From Streptomyces cucumeris (lineage in GTDB: Bacteria; Actinomycetota; Actinomycetes; Streptomycetales; Streptomycetaceae): a DNA stretch of 55,869 bases. Positions 36,025 to 43,057 of the stretch are shown one piece after another. How positions within the stretch are numbered: position 1 is the first letter of the stretch; every line of letters starts with the position of its first letter. The notes beneath the pieces are model-generated. The model was not told the DNA's origin and did not search any database. It saw only the letters and a list, made by a program, of their open reading frames with translations. Location of the stretch: the NCBI RefSeq assembly GCF_024295805.1, contig NZ_JANCLX010000023.1:1-55869 (forward strand), written 5' to 3'. Position numbers and translations under genes: made by a program.

Positions 36025-38352
36025 CTAGTGGGGGCGGCTCCGGTGGGGGCGGCTCCAGTGGCGTTGCGCGGCGGCCGCGGCGGACGCCCCCGCCGGGGAG
36101 GCATCGGCCGGGGCCGGGCCGGTGACCACCGCGTCGCCGCGCCGGGCGGCCGGCGCGGGGCGCCGCTCGGCCAGCGGCACCACGGGCGGCAGGAGTTCGG
36201 CGCGCTGGCCCAGGAAGACCCGGCGCACCACGCGTTCGGCCGCCCGGCCGTCGTCGTACGGGCAGAACCGGGCCCGGAAGGAGGCGCGCAGCGCGGTGGC
36301 CCGGGTGCCGTACCAGGCGTCCGTGGCGAACAGGGCGATCAGCTCGCTCTCGGAGCGGGAGACCGGGCCGGGCGGATGGGCGGTGATGTCGAAGTAGGTG
36401 CCGCGGGTGGCGCGGTAGGCGTCCCAGTCGTCGGCGTGGATGACGATCGGGCGGTCGAGGTTGGCGTAGTCGAACATGATCGACGAGTAGTCGGTGATCA
36501 GCGCGTCGGCGGCCAGGCACAGTTCCTCGACGCTTGAGTGCGCCGAGACGTCGATGACCCGGCCGGTGCCGCGCGGCCGGGGCCCGTGCCCGTAGAAGTA
36601 GTGCGGCCGGACCAGGAAGGTGAAGCCGGGGCCCAGCGTCCGGGCCACCCGCTCCAGGTCCAGCCGGGGTACGAAGCCGCGCTGGTAGTCGCGGTGGGTG
36701 GGCGCGTACAGCACCGCGGTGCTGTCCGCCGGGATGCCAAGACGCTCCCGCAGCCGGGCCACGTCCCCGGCGCCGGCCCGCTGGAAGACGTCATTGCGCG
36801 GGGAGCCGTAGGCGAGCGTGGTGTAGCCGGAAGGGTAGACCCGCTCCCAGGTCAGGGTGGTGTGGCGGTTGGCGGAGAGGCTGTAGTCCCAGCGGTCCAC
36901 CCGCTCCAGCAGCTCGCCGAAGTCCATCCCGCGCGCGGCGGCCGGACGGTCCAGCAGATCGAGACCCATGTGCTTGAGCGGAGTGCCGTGATGGGTCTGG
37001 AGGTGCACCTGACCGGGCCGCTTGCGCATCCGGGGCGTGAAGTTGACGTTGTTGACCAGGAAACGGGCGCGGGCCAGCGCCGTCCAGTACGCGGGTGAGC
37101 CGGGCTGGATCCGGCGCACCCCGGGCGGCAGGGTGTGCGCGTACTCGGCGGTGGTGATCCAGGCGGTGCGCATCCCCGGTGCCAGTTGGCGCACCGTGGT
37201 CTCGATCGCCGCCGGGTTGCAGGCGTAGCCGCGGTGCCAGTACGCGGCGAACACCGCGAGCCCGGGGTCGACGGGACGGCAGAGCTGGACGCGGTAGTGC
37301 AGCCACAGCGCGGCGGTGCGCAGCCGCGCGTACACCACCGGGGCCACGGTCATCGCGCCCCGTCGCACCCGGTCGGCGCCGCGCAGGAACTGGAACACCC
37401 GCCGCGCTCCCAGCCGCAGCAGCAGACAGCGCCACCAGGCGCGGCCGGGCGGGGTGGTGGCGTCGGCGGGCCGGTAGCGGCGGTGGTGGGCACCCGCCCG
37501 CCGGAAGAACTCGGCGCGCGCCCCGGCCGGGAGCCGCCCCGGCGCGGTGAAGACCGCCGCGAAGTGTTCCACCATCCGCTGGAACAGCGCCGGGCGCCAG
37601 TGGGCCAGCTCCGGCCGTCCGTCCAGGAACCGGAACACCCGCTCGTACTGGTCGAACACATCCAGGTGGCGGCGGCTGGTGGTACGCAGGATCCCGCCCC
37701 GCCGCCGCTGCCGGTAGCGCACGCACACCCGGTCCAGCACCGCGACGGACTCCGCGGACAGCAGGACCGGGAAGGTCCAGGGGGTGTCCTCGTAGAAGCC
37801 GGAGGGGAAGGCGAACCCCTCGGCGCGGATGAAGTCCCGGCGGTACGCCTTGTTCCACGCCACCATCAGCAGCCCCAGCAGTTCGGGCCGCTGGTCCAGG
37901 GTGAACACCTCCGGCCCGCTCTGGCGCAGCAGCTCGGCCCGGACGTTCCGGGTGGCCCGCCCCGTCCAGTCCACCCGCGTGTAGTCATAGACCAGCACCT
38001 GCGGGTCCCCGGTACGCTCCAGCCGCTCGGCGATCGCGCGCAGTGCCCCGGGGGCCAGGGTGTCATCGCCGTCGAGGAAGACCAGGTAGTCGCCGGTGGC
38101 CCGGCGGATCCCGGCGTTACGGGCACGGCCGAGCCCGGTGTTCTCCCCGAGGTGCACCGGCCGGACCCGGGGATCGCGCGCCGCGGCCTCGTCGATGATG
38201 GCGCCGCACGCGTCGGGGGAGTGGTCGTCGACCGCGATCAGCTCGAGGTCCGCGAAATCCTGGTCCAGCACGGAGCGCAGACAGTCGTGGAGATATGCCT
38301 GCACCTCGTATGCGGGCACGATGACGCTGAACCGGGGCACGGGGCATCCCAT
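36025..38352 (-). CDS. Bifunctional GT2 glycosyltransferase / TagF-type polyol-phosphate transferase
   Basis: A 775-residue fusion. Residues 1-~300 are a GT-A domain: PRFSVIVPAYEVQAYLHDCL, IAVDDHSPDACGAI and the metal-binding YLVFLDGDDTLAPGALRA. Residues ~385-730 are a CDP-glycerol glycerophosphotransferase-type GT-B domain: VHLQTHHGTPLKHMGLDL with the HGTPLK signature, YGSPRNDVFQRAG, AVLYAPTHRDYQRGF and LITDYSSIMFDYANLDRPI. Such fusions occur widely in actinobacterial teichoic acid clusters. It could add both a sugar and a polyol phosphate to make a repeating unit (inferred). It is the first gene of a leftward unit (then Stealth, FkbM), with its promoter in 38353-38463. No TM segment is evident, so membrane association would be peripheral. 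Confidence 0.92.
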   Translation of the reverse strand: MGCPVPRFSVIVPAYEVQAYLHDCLRSVLDQDFADLELIAVDDHSPDACGAIIDEAAARDPRVRPVHLGENTGLGRARNAGIRRATGDYLVFLDGDDTLAPGALRAIAERLERTGDPQVLVYDYTRVDWTGRATRNVRAELLRQSGPEVFTLDQRPELLGLLMVAWNKAYRRDFIRAEGFAFPSGFYEDTPWTFPVLLSAESVAVLDRVCVRYRQRRRGGILRTTSRRHLDVFDQYERVFRFLDGRPELAHWRPALFQRMVEHFAAVFTAPGRLPAGARAEFFRRAGAHHRRYRPADATTPPGRAWWRCLLLRLGARRVFQFLRGADRVRRGAMTVAPVVYARLRTAALWLHYRVQLCRPVDPGLAVFAAYWHRGYACNPAAIETTVRQLAPGMRTAWITTAEYAHTLPPGVRRIQPGSPAYWTALARARFLVNNVNFTPRMRKRPGQVHLQTHHGTPLKHMGLDLLDRPAAARGMDFGELLERVDRWDYSLSANRHTTLTWERVYPSGYTTLAYGSPRNDVFQRAGAGDVARLRERLGIPADSTAVLYAPTHRDYQRGFVPRLDLERVARTLGPGFTFLVRPHYFYGHGPRPRGTGRVIDVSAHSSVEELCLAADALITDYSSIMFDYANLDRPIVIHADDWDAYRATRGTYFDITAHPPGPVSRSESELIALFATDAWYGTRATALRASFRARFCPYDDGRAAERVVRRVFLGQRAELLPPVVPLAERRPAPAARRGDAVVTGPAPADASPAGASAAAAAQRHWSRPHRSRPH

Positions 38353-38386
38353 CGGTCGACGCGGTGCGAACGGTTTCTCACACCAT

Positions 38387-38458
38387 CATCTGAACGTCGC
38401 CCGCGGGGCGGGGCAGCGTGGCGGGGGCGCCCCCAAAGTGACCCCGTTCGGCCCAACG
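38387..38458. repeat. Imperfect direct repeat, copy A (copy B at 40487-40543)
   Basis: ATCTGAACGTCG, GCAGCGTGGCGGG, CGCCCCC and CCCAACGC occur in the same order here and at 40487-40543, with small indels. The two copies flank the radical SAM/kinase operon. Copy A is immediately upstream of the GT/TagF gene; copy B is fused to a gene fragment. This suggests duplication during insertion or rearrangement. Confidence 0.65.
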
Positions 38459-38463
38459 CACCA

Positions 38464-38500
38464 GCGCCGGACGGGCGGATACCCCACGCCCGTCCAGCGC
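38464..38500 (-). terminator. Terminator of the radical SAM/kinase operon
   Basis: A 9-bp stem (GGACGGGCG at 38469-38477, CGCCCGTCC at 38487-38495) is extended by GCGC/GCGC across one mismatch (38464-38500). It sits 2 bp beyond the stop of the leftward kinase gene. Confidence 0.7.
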
Positions 38501-38502
38501 TT

Positions 38503-39321
38503 CTAGCCCTTCCGGCCCCGCCCGTCGGCCACACCTCGGTGAACCGTCCACGCCCGGGTGGCTCCCACCATGTCCTGGAGCCAGGCGGCATCGGGGAACC
38601 GGCTGGCTCGTGACCGGTACATGCGGTAGGTGGCGGTGGCGAACGCGTCGATCGCGACAGGGTCCGCGTTCTCCCATGCCCGGCAGCGCGCGGCCCATGA
38701 CTCGGCGCTCGGGGCGGAGTGCCCGGCCGCGATGAGCTGTACGACGAGGGAGGCCACGTCGATGAACGCGGCTCCCCTCGTCGGCCACGCCCAGTCCACG
38801 GCCCATGTGCCGTGCCGCCCGACCACGAAGTTGCTCGGGTTGATATCCGTGTGAAGCAGCCCATCACCCTGGAACAGATCCGCCTCCGTCTCATCACGGG
38901 CGAACCGGTCCCAGCGGGTCTCAGGCCAGTCCCGCGCGACCTCGGGAAGGTCGAGCGAGCTGATCCGGTTCAGGGTGTCCACCACGGCGGGCAGGTCCGG
39001 TGAGCCGGGCTCGAAGGCTGCCCGCCTCCCTTCCACCACCTCGAATCCCAGGGCAATCCATTCCTCGTCCTCCGCGCGCCACAGCAGAGCCGGGGAGACC
39101 TGCCGCACCGCCGGGTTGATCAGCGCTTCCCGGACCAGGGAGTCCCGACGCCCTCCCGGCCGGTTACGCATCACCTTGACGAAGAACGGCCCCCGCTCGC
39201 AGCGGATCAGGGCTGTGAGGTCGGAACTGAATCCGCGCGAGGCATGCTCCACATCGGTCAGGTGCCCGGTGTAGGGGTGGAGGAGGCTCCAGAGCTCTTG
39301 TGGGGGACGGCTGTTGTTCAT
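38503..39321 (-). CDS. APH/choline-kinase-fold phosphotransferase of unknown substrate
   Basis: A 272-residue protein with the aminoglycoside phosphotransferase-like kinase fold. The catalytic loop is GLLHTDINPSNFVV (HxDxxxxN) near residue 153 and the metal-binding Asp is in WAVDWAWPTRGAAFID. The N-lobe Lys is probably in GPFFVKVMRN. Many such proteins phosphorylate small metabolites, so antibiotic resistance should not be assumed. The start at 39321 (MNNSRPPQELWSLL) lies 12 bp after the radical SAM gene stop, so both form one operon ended by the hairpin at 38464-38500. Coupling with a radical SAM enzyme suggests that the two act on one pathway (inference). Confidence 0.85.
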   Translation of the reverse strand: MNNSRPPQELWSLLHPYTGHLTDVEHASRGFSSDLTALIRCERGPFFVKVMRNRPGGRRDSLVREALINPAVRQVSPALLWRAEDEEWIALGFEVVEGRRAAFEPGSPDLPAVVDTLNRISSLDLPEVARDWPETRWDRFARDETEADLFQGDGLLHTDINPSNFVVGRHGTWAVDWAWPTRGAAFIDVASLVVQLIAAGHSAPSAESWAARCRAWENADPVAIDAFATATYRMYRSRASRFPDAAWLQDMVGATRAWTVHRGVADGRGRKG

Positions 39322-39333
39322 CGCGTCCTTCGC

Positions 39334-40242
39334 TCAGTTGCGCGGTGTGCACTCACTGCCCGGGAATCCCGGCGAGCACTCGTCGGGGACGTCGTCCGGG
39401 TCGCAGGGGTCGGATCCTGCCGCCGCGCGGATGGCTACGTTGGCTTCCGTCATGGCGTCGCCGCCGAGGATAGCGGCCAGGGGCATGTCCTGGACGTTGC
39501 CGACGCCCATCCAGCCGGCGGAGAACACACACGGGGAGACACCGCCGTCCGGGCCGATGGAGGCCCTGCCGGAACCGCACCTCCCGCACAGTCCCGACAC
39601 GTCCGGAGCGGCGCCTTCCGATCCCCGTCCGAAGGGTCGGACGTGATCCACGCTGATGCGCTTCACCCCGAGCGCCTCCAGCTCCCGCCGCGCCTCGTCG
39701 ACCCGCTGTGTGTCGGTGGTCGCGACGATTCCGGCACGCACCGGGATGCCGAGCCGCACGGCCTTTCTGATGTTTGCCAGGGTCCGGGCGTGACTGGGGC
39801 GGCCGGTCACCGCGTTGTGCTCCTTCGCCCGGTCCGAGTAGTACGACGTGGCCAGCGAGACGCCCGTACGTCGCAGGATCCGCCACCAGTCGGGGGAGAG
39901 GTGGACGAGATTGCTGTAGAGCTCGACGCTCAGACCGAGTTTCAGCGCGCGCTCCACCAGGAAGACACCGTCCGGGTGAAGCGTCGGCTCACCCCCAATG
40001 AGGGTCACACGACGGACCCCTGCTTCGGCGGCCTGATCGATGACGCTGATCCAGTCCTGGCGCGTCATGGTGCCGTGCGTCCCCTCGGGTCCTGAGGAGT
40101 TGAAGCATGGACCACAGCGGAGCTGACACTTACGAGTGAGGTCGAGCCATAGGAGCTCGGTGGGCCGCTGCTGAACTTCCGGCTTCCTGGCGACCGCAGT
40201 CACGGCCGTTCCTGAAGTTGTGCCGCTACCTGCCACAGTCAT
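39334..40242 (-). CDS. Radical SAM enzyme with SPASM-like region and Cys-Pro tail
   Basis: A 302-residue radical SAM enzyme. The [4Fe-4S] motif CQLRCGPC has Cys39, Cys43 and Cys46 (CxxxCxxC), preceded by LLWLDLTRK. Further landmarks are VTLIGGEPTLHPD (GGE motif), SVELYSNLVHL and VSLATSYYSD. A SPASM-like Cys cluster follows (LCGRCGSGRASIG then GVSPCVFSAGWMGVGNV). The last 23 residues add three more Cys with Pro/Asp/Gly (C280, C289, C298; ending CSPGFPGSECTPRN). I recall similar Streptomyces proteins with Cys-Pro tails near XRE/ATPase regulator genes; no product is known to me. First gene of a two-gene operon with the kinase; the promoter region has GGCAAGTT repeats. No RiPP precursor was identified. 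Confidence 0.88.
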   Translation of the reverse strand: MTVAGSGTTSGTAVTAVARKPEVQQRPTELLWLDLTRKCQLRCGPCFNSSGPEGTHGTMTRQDWISVIDQAAEAGVRRVTLIGGEPTLHPDGVFLVERALKLGLSVELYSNLVHLSPDWWRILRRTGVSLATSYYSDRAKEHNAVTGRPSHARTLANIRKAVRLGIPVRAGIVATTDTQRVDEARRELEALGVKRISVDHVRPFGRGSEGAAPDVSGLCGRCGSGRASIGPDGGVSPCVFSAGWMGVGNVQDMPLAAILGGDAMTEANVAIRAAAGSDPCDPDDVPDECSPGFPGSECTPRN

Positions 40243-40320
40243 CTCCGCTCTCTCGGAAACGCTTTAAGCCATGCTGATGAGGCTAGGAAGGCAGTGGATG
40301 AGGCTGCATAAATGTGCCGG

Positions 40321-40400
40321 AACTTGCCCGACAATCACCCGACAATGCCCGAGCTTGCTCGCCGCTGCGCACTGGAGCGAGGAACTTGCCAAAACTTGCC
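40321..40400 (-). promoter_or_regulatory. Putative operator/promoter of the radical SAM operon: three GGCAAGTT copies
   Basis: On the minus strand the octamer GGCAAGTT occurs at 40321-40328, 40383-40390 and 40393-40400, the last two 10 bp apart. ATTGTCGGG occurs twice 11 bp apart (40327-40335, 40338-40346). Helical-turn spacing 80-160 bp upstream of the radical SAM start suggests binding sites for a regulator. The XRE-TPR or winged-helix proteins in this block are candidates (inference). No -10/-35 pair was assigned. Confidence 0.45.
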
Positions 40401-40403
40401 GGG

Positions 40404-40488
40404 GAGCACACGGGTGATCTGCGCGGGACCCCGGCGGAGGGCAATTGGGTGACGGCGGGTGCGAGTTCGGCGACGTCCCGGCGGGACA
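40404..40488 (-). pseudogene. Frameshifted fragment of the winged-helix/zinc-knuckle gene
   Basis: This 85-bp piece matches 42141-42229 inside the neighbouring winged-helix gene, with a few substitutions and a net loss of four bases. The two frames encode SRRDVAELAPAVTQLPSAGV and GPAQITRVLPG, which are contiguous in the intact gene as SRRDVAELAPAVTQWLSAGV and GPAQITRALTAG. It is cut at both ends. At 40487 it is fused to a copy of sequence from 38387-38458. It is a remnant of a rearranged paralogue. Confidence 0.8.
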
Positions 40489-40543
40489 TCTGAACGTCGG
40501 CAGCGTGGCGGGCGCCCCCGGAAATGCCTTCGTTCGCCCAACG
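40487..40543. repeat. Imperfect direct repeat, copy B
   Basis: This matches copy A at 38387-38458 but lacks ~13 bases after ATCTGAACGTCG. It lies between the pseudogene fragment and the 3' end of the propeller-like gene. The following short stem CCAACG/CGTTGG (40538-40553) may act as terminator for that gene. Confidence 0.6.
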
Positions 40544-40647
40544 CCATCGTTGGCGCGGTGGCCGAACGATGGTCTGACGGCGTGGTCGGCATGGCCTGCA
40601 CGGCCGAGGTGGCCCGTCGCTCATGGGCCGCACGCCCTCGGCTGCCG

Positions 40648-41580
40648 TCAGGCTTCGATAGGAAGCCACGTGTGGCCGGCGCGAAGCCACAGAAGACCGT
40701 CACGACCCTGGCCGCAGTGCATGACCACCCGCCCGGGCACTCGAATCCTGCGCCGCTCGGTCACCTTCCAGGTATCACCATCCAGCTCGGCTCGCACCAC
40801 TTCGGTTGACCGCTGGTTGTGAACGCGTTGGGTCAGGACGGCTCGACGGCCGTGCACGGCGAATCCGTCCGGATCACGTACGGGGCTGGGCCAACTGGTC
40901 ACCTCACCGGTGGACGGGGTGATCCGCGTCAAGAACGTGCCTCCCCGCCGGCCGCCGGAGTACCAGATCAGCCAGACCCGGTCCCCCTCGGTGGCGGCGG
41001 TGCATCCCTCCAAAGGCACGTCAGGAAGGCGACCTCCCGGGGCCCAGATCGCCCGACCTTCGGCACTCCAACCGGCGAGACCGGCTGCAGACTCCGGATG
41101 CCCTCCGTAGATGCCTTCGTCCCCGTAAGCCGTCCAGATCGATCCTTCGCGATCGGTCACCAGAGCCGGGATGTCGTCGCCGATGCAGAAGGCGGCCTCC
41201 TGGCCACCACTTTCCAGAGAAAACACCGCGGCGTTCGGGCTCCACGTCCTCGCGTCCTCCTTGCGCGCCCGACCGCTTGCTATGAGCAGTCGGGACTCCG
41301 GGAGAAGAGCGATGTGGCTCGGCCAGACCGGCACGTCCTTGACCGGTCGACGGTGAAGTGACCCGTCGGCCTGGCGCATCAGGAGCACCCCGTCGAAGGG
41401 GACCTGCGGGCCCCATCCGACCCAACCCTTGATGTAAGGGATTTGGCGCAGGTACTGCCGGTGGACCAGCAGAACAGCCAGCTCCCCCGTCGGGCCGGCG
41501 GTCCACCACAGCGGGCGTTGTCCCCCCTGGAGTTCTGAGCCAGACGGCTTCCAGACTTTCTGCACGTCGACCGTCGACAC
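40648..41580 (-). CDS. Propeller-like hypothetical protein
   Basis: A 310-residue protein that I cannot assign to a family. It is rich in Trp/Gly/Asp-spaced beta-strand segments (PLWWTAGPTGELAVLLVHRQ, SHIALLPESRLLIASGRA, REGSIWTAYGDEGIYGGHPE, DRVWLIWYSGGRRGGTFLTR, WLRAGHTWLPIEA) spaced every ~45 residues. This fits a six- or seven-bladed beta-propeller. No signal peptide is seen, so it is probably cytoplasmic. The start was placed at GTG 41580 (VSTVDVQKVWKPSG), with AGGGGG 5 nt before it; longer frames exist but lack a ribosome binding site. GC content is slightly lower than in neighbouring core genes. Same strand as the radical SAM operon but separated by ~400 bp, so not necessarily co-transcribed. 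Function unknown. Confidence 0.65.
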   Translation of the reverse strand: MSTVDVQKVWKPSGSELQGGQRPLWWTAGPTGELAVLLVHRQYLRQIPYIKGWVGWGPQVPFDGVLLMRQADGSLHRRPVKDVPVWPSHIALLPESRLLIASGRARKEDARTWSPNAAVFSLESGGQEAAFCIGDDIPALVTDREGSIWTAYGDEGIYGGHPESAAGLAGWSAEGRAIWAPGGRLPDVPLEGCTAATEGDRVWLIWYSGGRRGGTFLTRITPSTGEVTSWPSPVRDPDGFAVHGRRAVLTQRVHNQRSTEVVRAELDGDTWKVTERRRIRVPGRVVMHCGQGRDGLLWLRAGHTWLPIEA

Positions 41581-41882
41581 CGCATCCCCCTGTTCTCGGT
41601 GGCAGCACCCGAACGTATGCGCTGATGAGGGGAGTCTATTGATGCGAGAACCAGGCACCGCCCCAGTGGCGCCTGGCGCGGTGCCGGTGCCACATACGAG
41701 GAACGGGGGCGGGAAGCGGCGTCAGTGCCGGAAGCGAGCCGTCTCACCGTCGATGCGGATCAAGACTCCGTGATCGGCCCCCCGCCCGCATCAGGCACGA
41801 GAACCAGCCCCTGGGCGTGGATTGCTTCCTCATCATCCCGACGCCAGGCGTCGCCGAAACGTGCCGGAGGCGCGTGCTCCGC
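41581..41882. other. Gap between accessory genes, no gene seen
   Basis: A 302-bp gap upstream of the leftward propeller-like gene and downstream of the winged-helix gene. It presumably holds the former's promoter; a less GC-rich patch near 41610-41650 is the most likely place. No repeat, RNA gene or convincing small frame was found. Confidence 0.4.
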
Positions 41883-42737
41883 TCAGCAGGCCGTGGGCAG
41901 GGCCTCGCCGGAGGCTGTGGTGGTGGGCGCGTTGGATGTGGCTCGGCAGTCGCGGCAACGGCCGCCGTGCGCGGAGCGGAAGGCACGGTCGCAGCCGTCG
42001 CACGTCCGCAGGGGGAGAGCGGGTGGCGCACCGCGCGGGGCGACCGGGGCGGCGGCGGGTACGGGGAGCGGAGGCTCGCTGAGGCGGTAGGCGAGGATGC
42101 GGGCCGGGCGGGTCAGGAGGCGGTCGGGGAGTCCTGCGGTGAGCGCACGGGTAATCTGCGCGGGCCCCACCCCGGCGGAGAGCCATTGGGTGACGGCGGG
42201 TGCGAGTTCGGCGACGTCCCGGCGGGACAGGACCAGCCGGGGGTCGGCGACGCGCAGTGAGGCCAGGATGGCGACGGCCCGTTCGTCGGCCCCGGCGGGT
42301 GCGGGAACCGGGTCGGGCCTACGCGGTGCCGTACACGCGGCGGGTGCCTCCCGCGCCGTGCGGGGGCGCGGTGGGGCAGGTGCGCGCCCGCCCGGTACGT
42401 CGTAGAAGTAGGTCCGGGTACGGATGACGCCCCCGGGGCCGCGCTCTCGCCGTCGCTCCAGATAGCCGGCGGATTCCAACTCCCGTAAGGCGCGGGAGAT
42501 CAGGATCTCGCCCTCGGTGAAGTGCTCGCACAGTGCGGCGATGCTCACGGGCGTACCGTCGGGCAGCGAGGCGATGTACGCCGCGACGCCGATCGTGACC
42601 GCGCTTCCACGCCGCTGGGCGAGGGCGTTGGCAATCACGGTGAAGTCGGCGGTGAGGCGGGTACGGACGTGGATCACGCCGGAGGTCGGAGCTCCGACGT
42701 CGGCGCGCGCGGGCGCGTTAGACTGCGGGTCAGCCAT
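41883..42737 (-). CDS. Winged-helix DNA-binding protein with C-terminal zinc knuckle
   Basis: A 284-residue protein. The N-terminal winged helix (about 15-105) reads HVRTRLTADFTVIANALAQR, then TVGVAAYIASLPDG-type and ILISRALRELESAGYLERR, with wing GVIRTRTYFYDVP. A Pro/Ala-rich linker leads to a helical module (LSRRDVAELAPAVTQWLSAG, GPAQITRALTAGLPDRLL). The C-terminal knuckle is CDGCDRAF...CRDC (CxxC-x12-CxxC). It is a family recurrent in Streptomyces accessory regions, usually annotated only as helix-turn-helix protein. Regulation or plasmid/phage-type DNA binding is inferred. The start was set at 42737 (MADPQSNAPAR), although its ribosome binding site is weak. A decayed partial copy lies at 40404-40488. 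Confidence 0.8.
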   Translation of the reverse strand: MADPQSNAPARADVGAPTSGVIHVRTRLTADFTVIANALAQRRGSAVTIGVAAYIASLPDGTPVSIAALCEHFTEGEILISRALRELESAGYLERRRERGPGGVIRTRTYFYDVPGGRAPAPPRPRTAREAPAACTAPRRPDPVPAPAGADERAVAILASLRVADPRLVLSRRDVAELAPAVTQWLSAGVGPAQITRALTAGLPDRLLTRPARILAYRLSEPPLPVPAAAPVAPRGAPPALPLRTCDGCDRAFRSAHGGRCRDCRATSNAPTTTASGEALPTAC

Positions 42738-43057
42738 CGGGAAGGTGTCTCTTCCTGATCGGTCAGGCCCTCGATCGGGATGCCAGTCCCGGCCGGGGGC
42801 CGTCGTCTGTTTGCGGTTGTTGCGGTGAACGTAACGACCGGTGTGCGCGGCCCGCAAGCCGGTCACTCGTACGGGTGACCAGTAGGCAAGGTGGGTGGGC
42901 GGGTAGTTCTCTATCCCGGTTCTTTGGGGGAGTTCGTGGCCCGCCGGGCCCCCGCGTACGAGGGTCCGGTGGACTCGGAGCTGCGACGTCGACCGGTCCT
43001 CGGCCGGCTCAGGGACGGTGGTCGGTCTTCAACTATCCCCAAGCAGGTCCGGGTACG
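42738..43057. other. Gap between two leftward regulatory genes
   Basis: A 320-bp region probably holding the promoter of the winged-helix gene. GAACGTAACGACC at 42828-42840 gives TACGTTC on the minus strand, a possible core promoter patch. The remainder is GC-rich with no recognisable gene. Open frames on the plus strand here resemble nothing and lack ribosome binding sites. Confidence 0.4.

Noticed and set aside
38503..39321. Aminoglycoside resistance gene
   Set aside because: Only the kinase fold is shared; no aminoglycoside-specific signature, and operon context points to a metabolic role.
40283..40690. Possible RiPP precursor or small protein upstream of the radical SAM gene
   Set aside because: The frame is the frameshifted pseudogene fragment plus antisense of the propeller gene end; no ribosome binding site and no leader/core layout.
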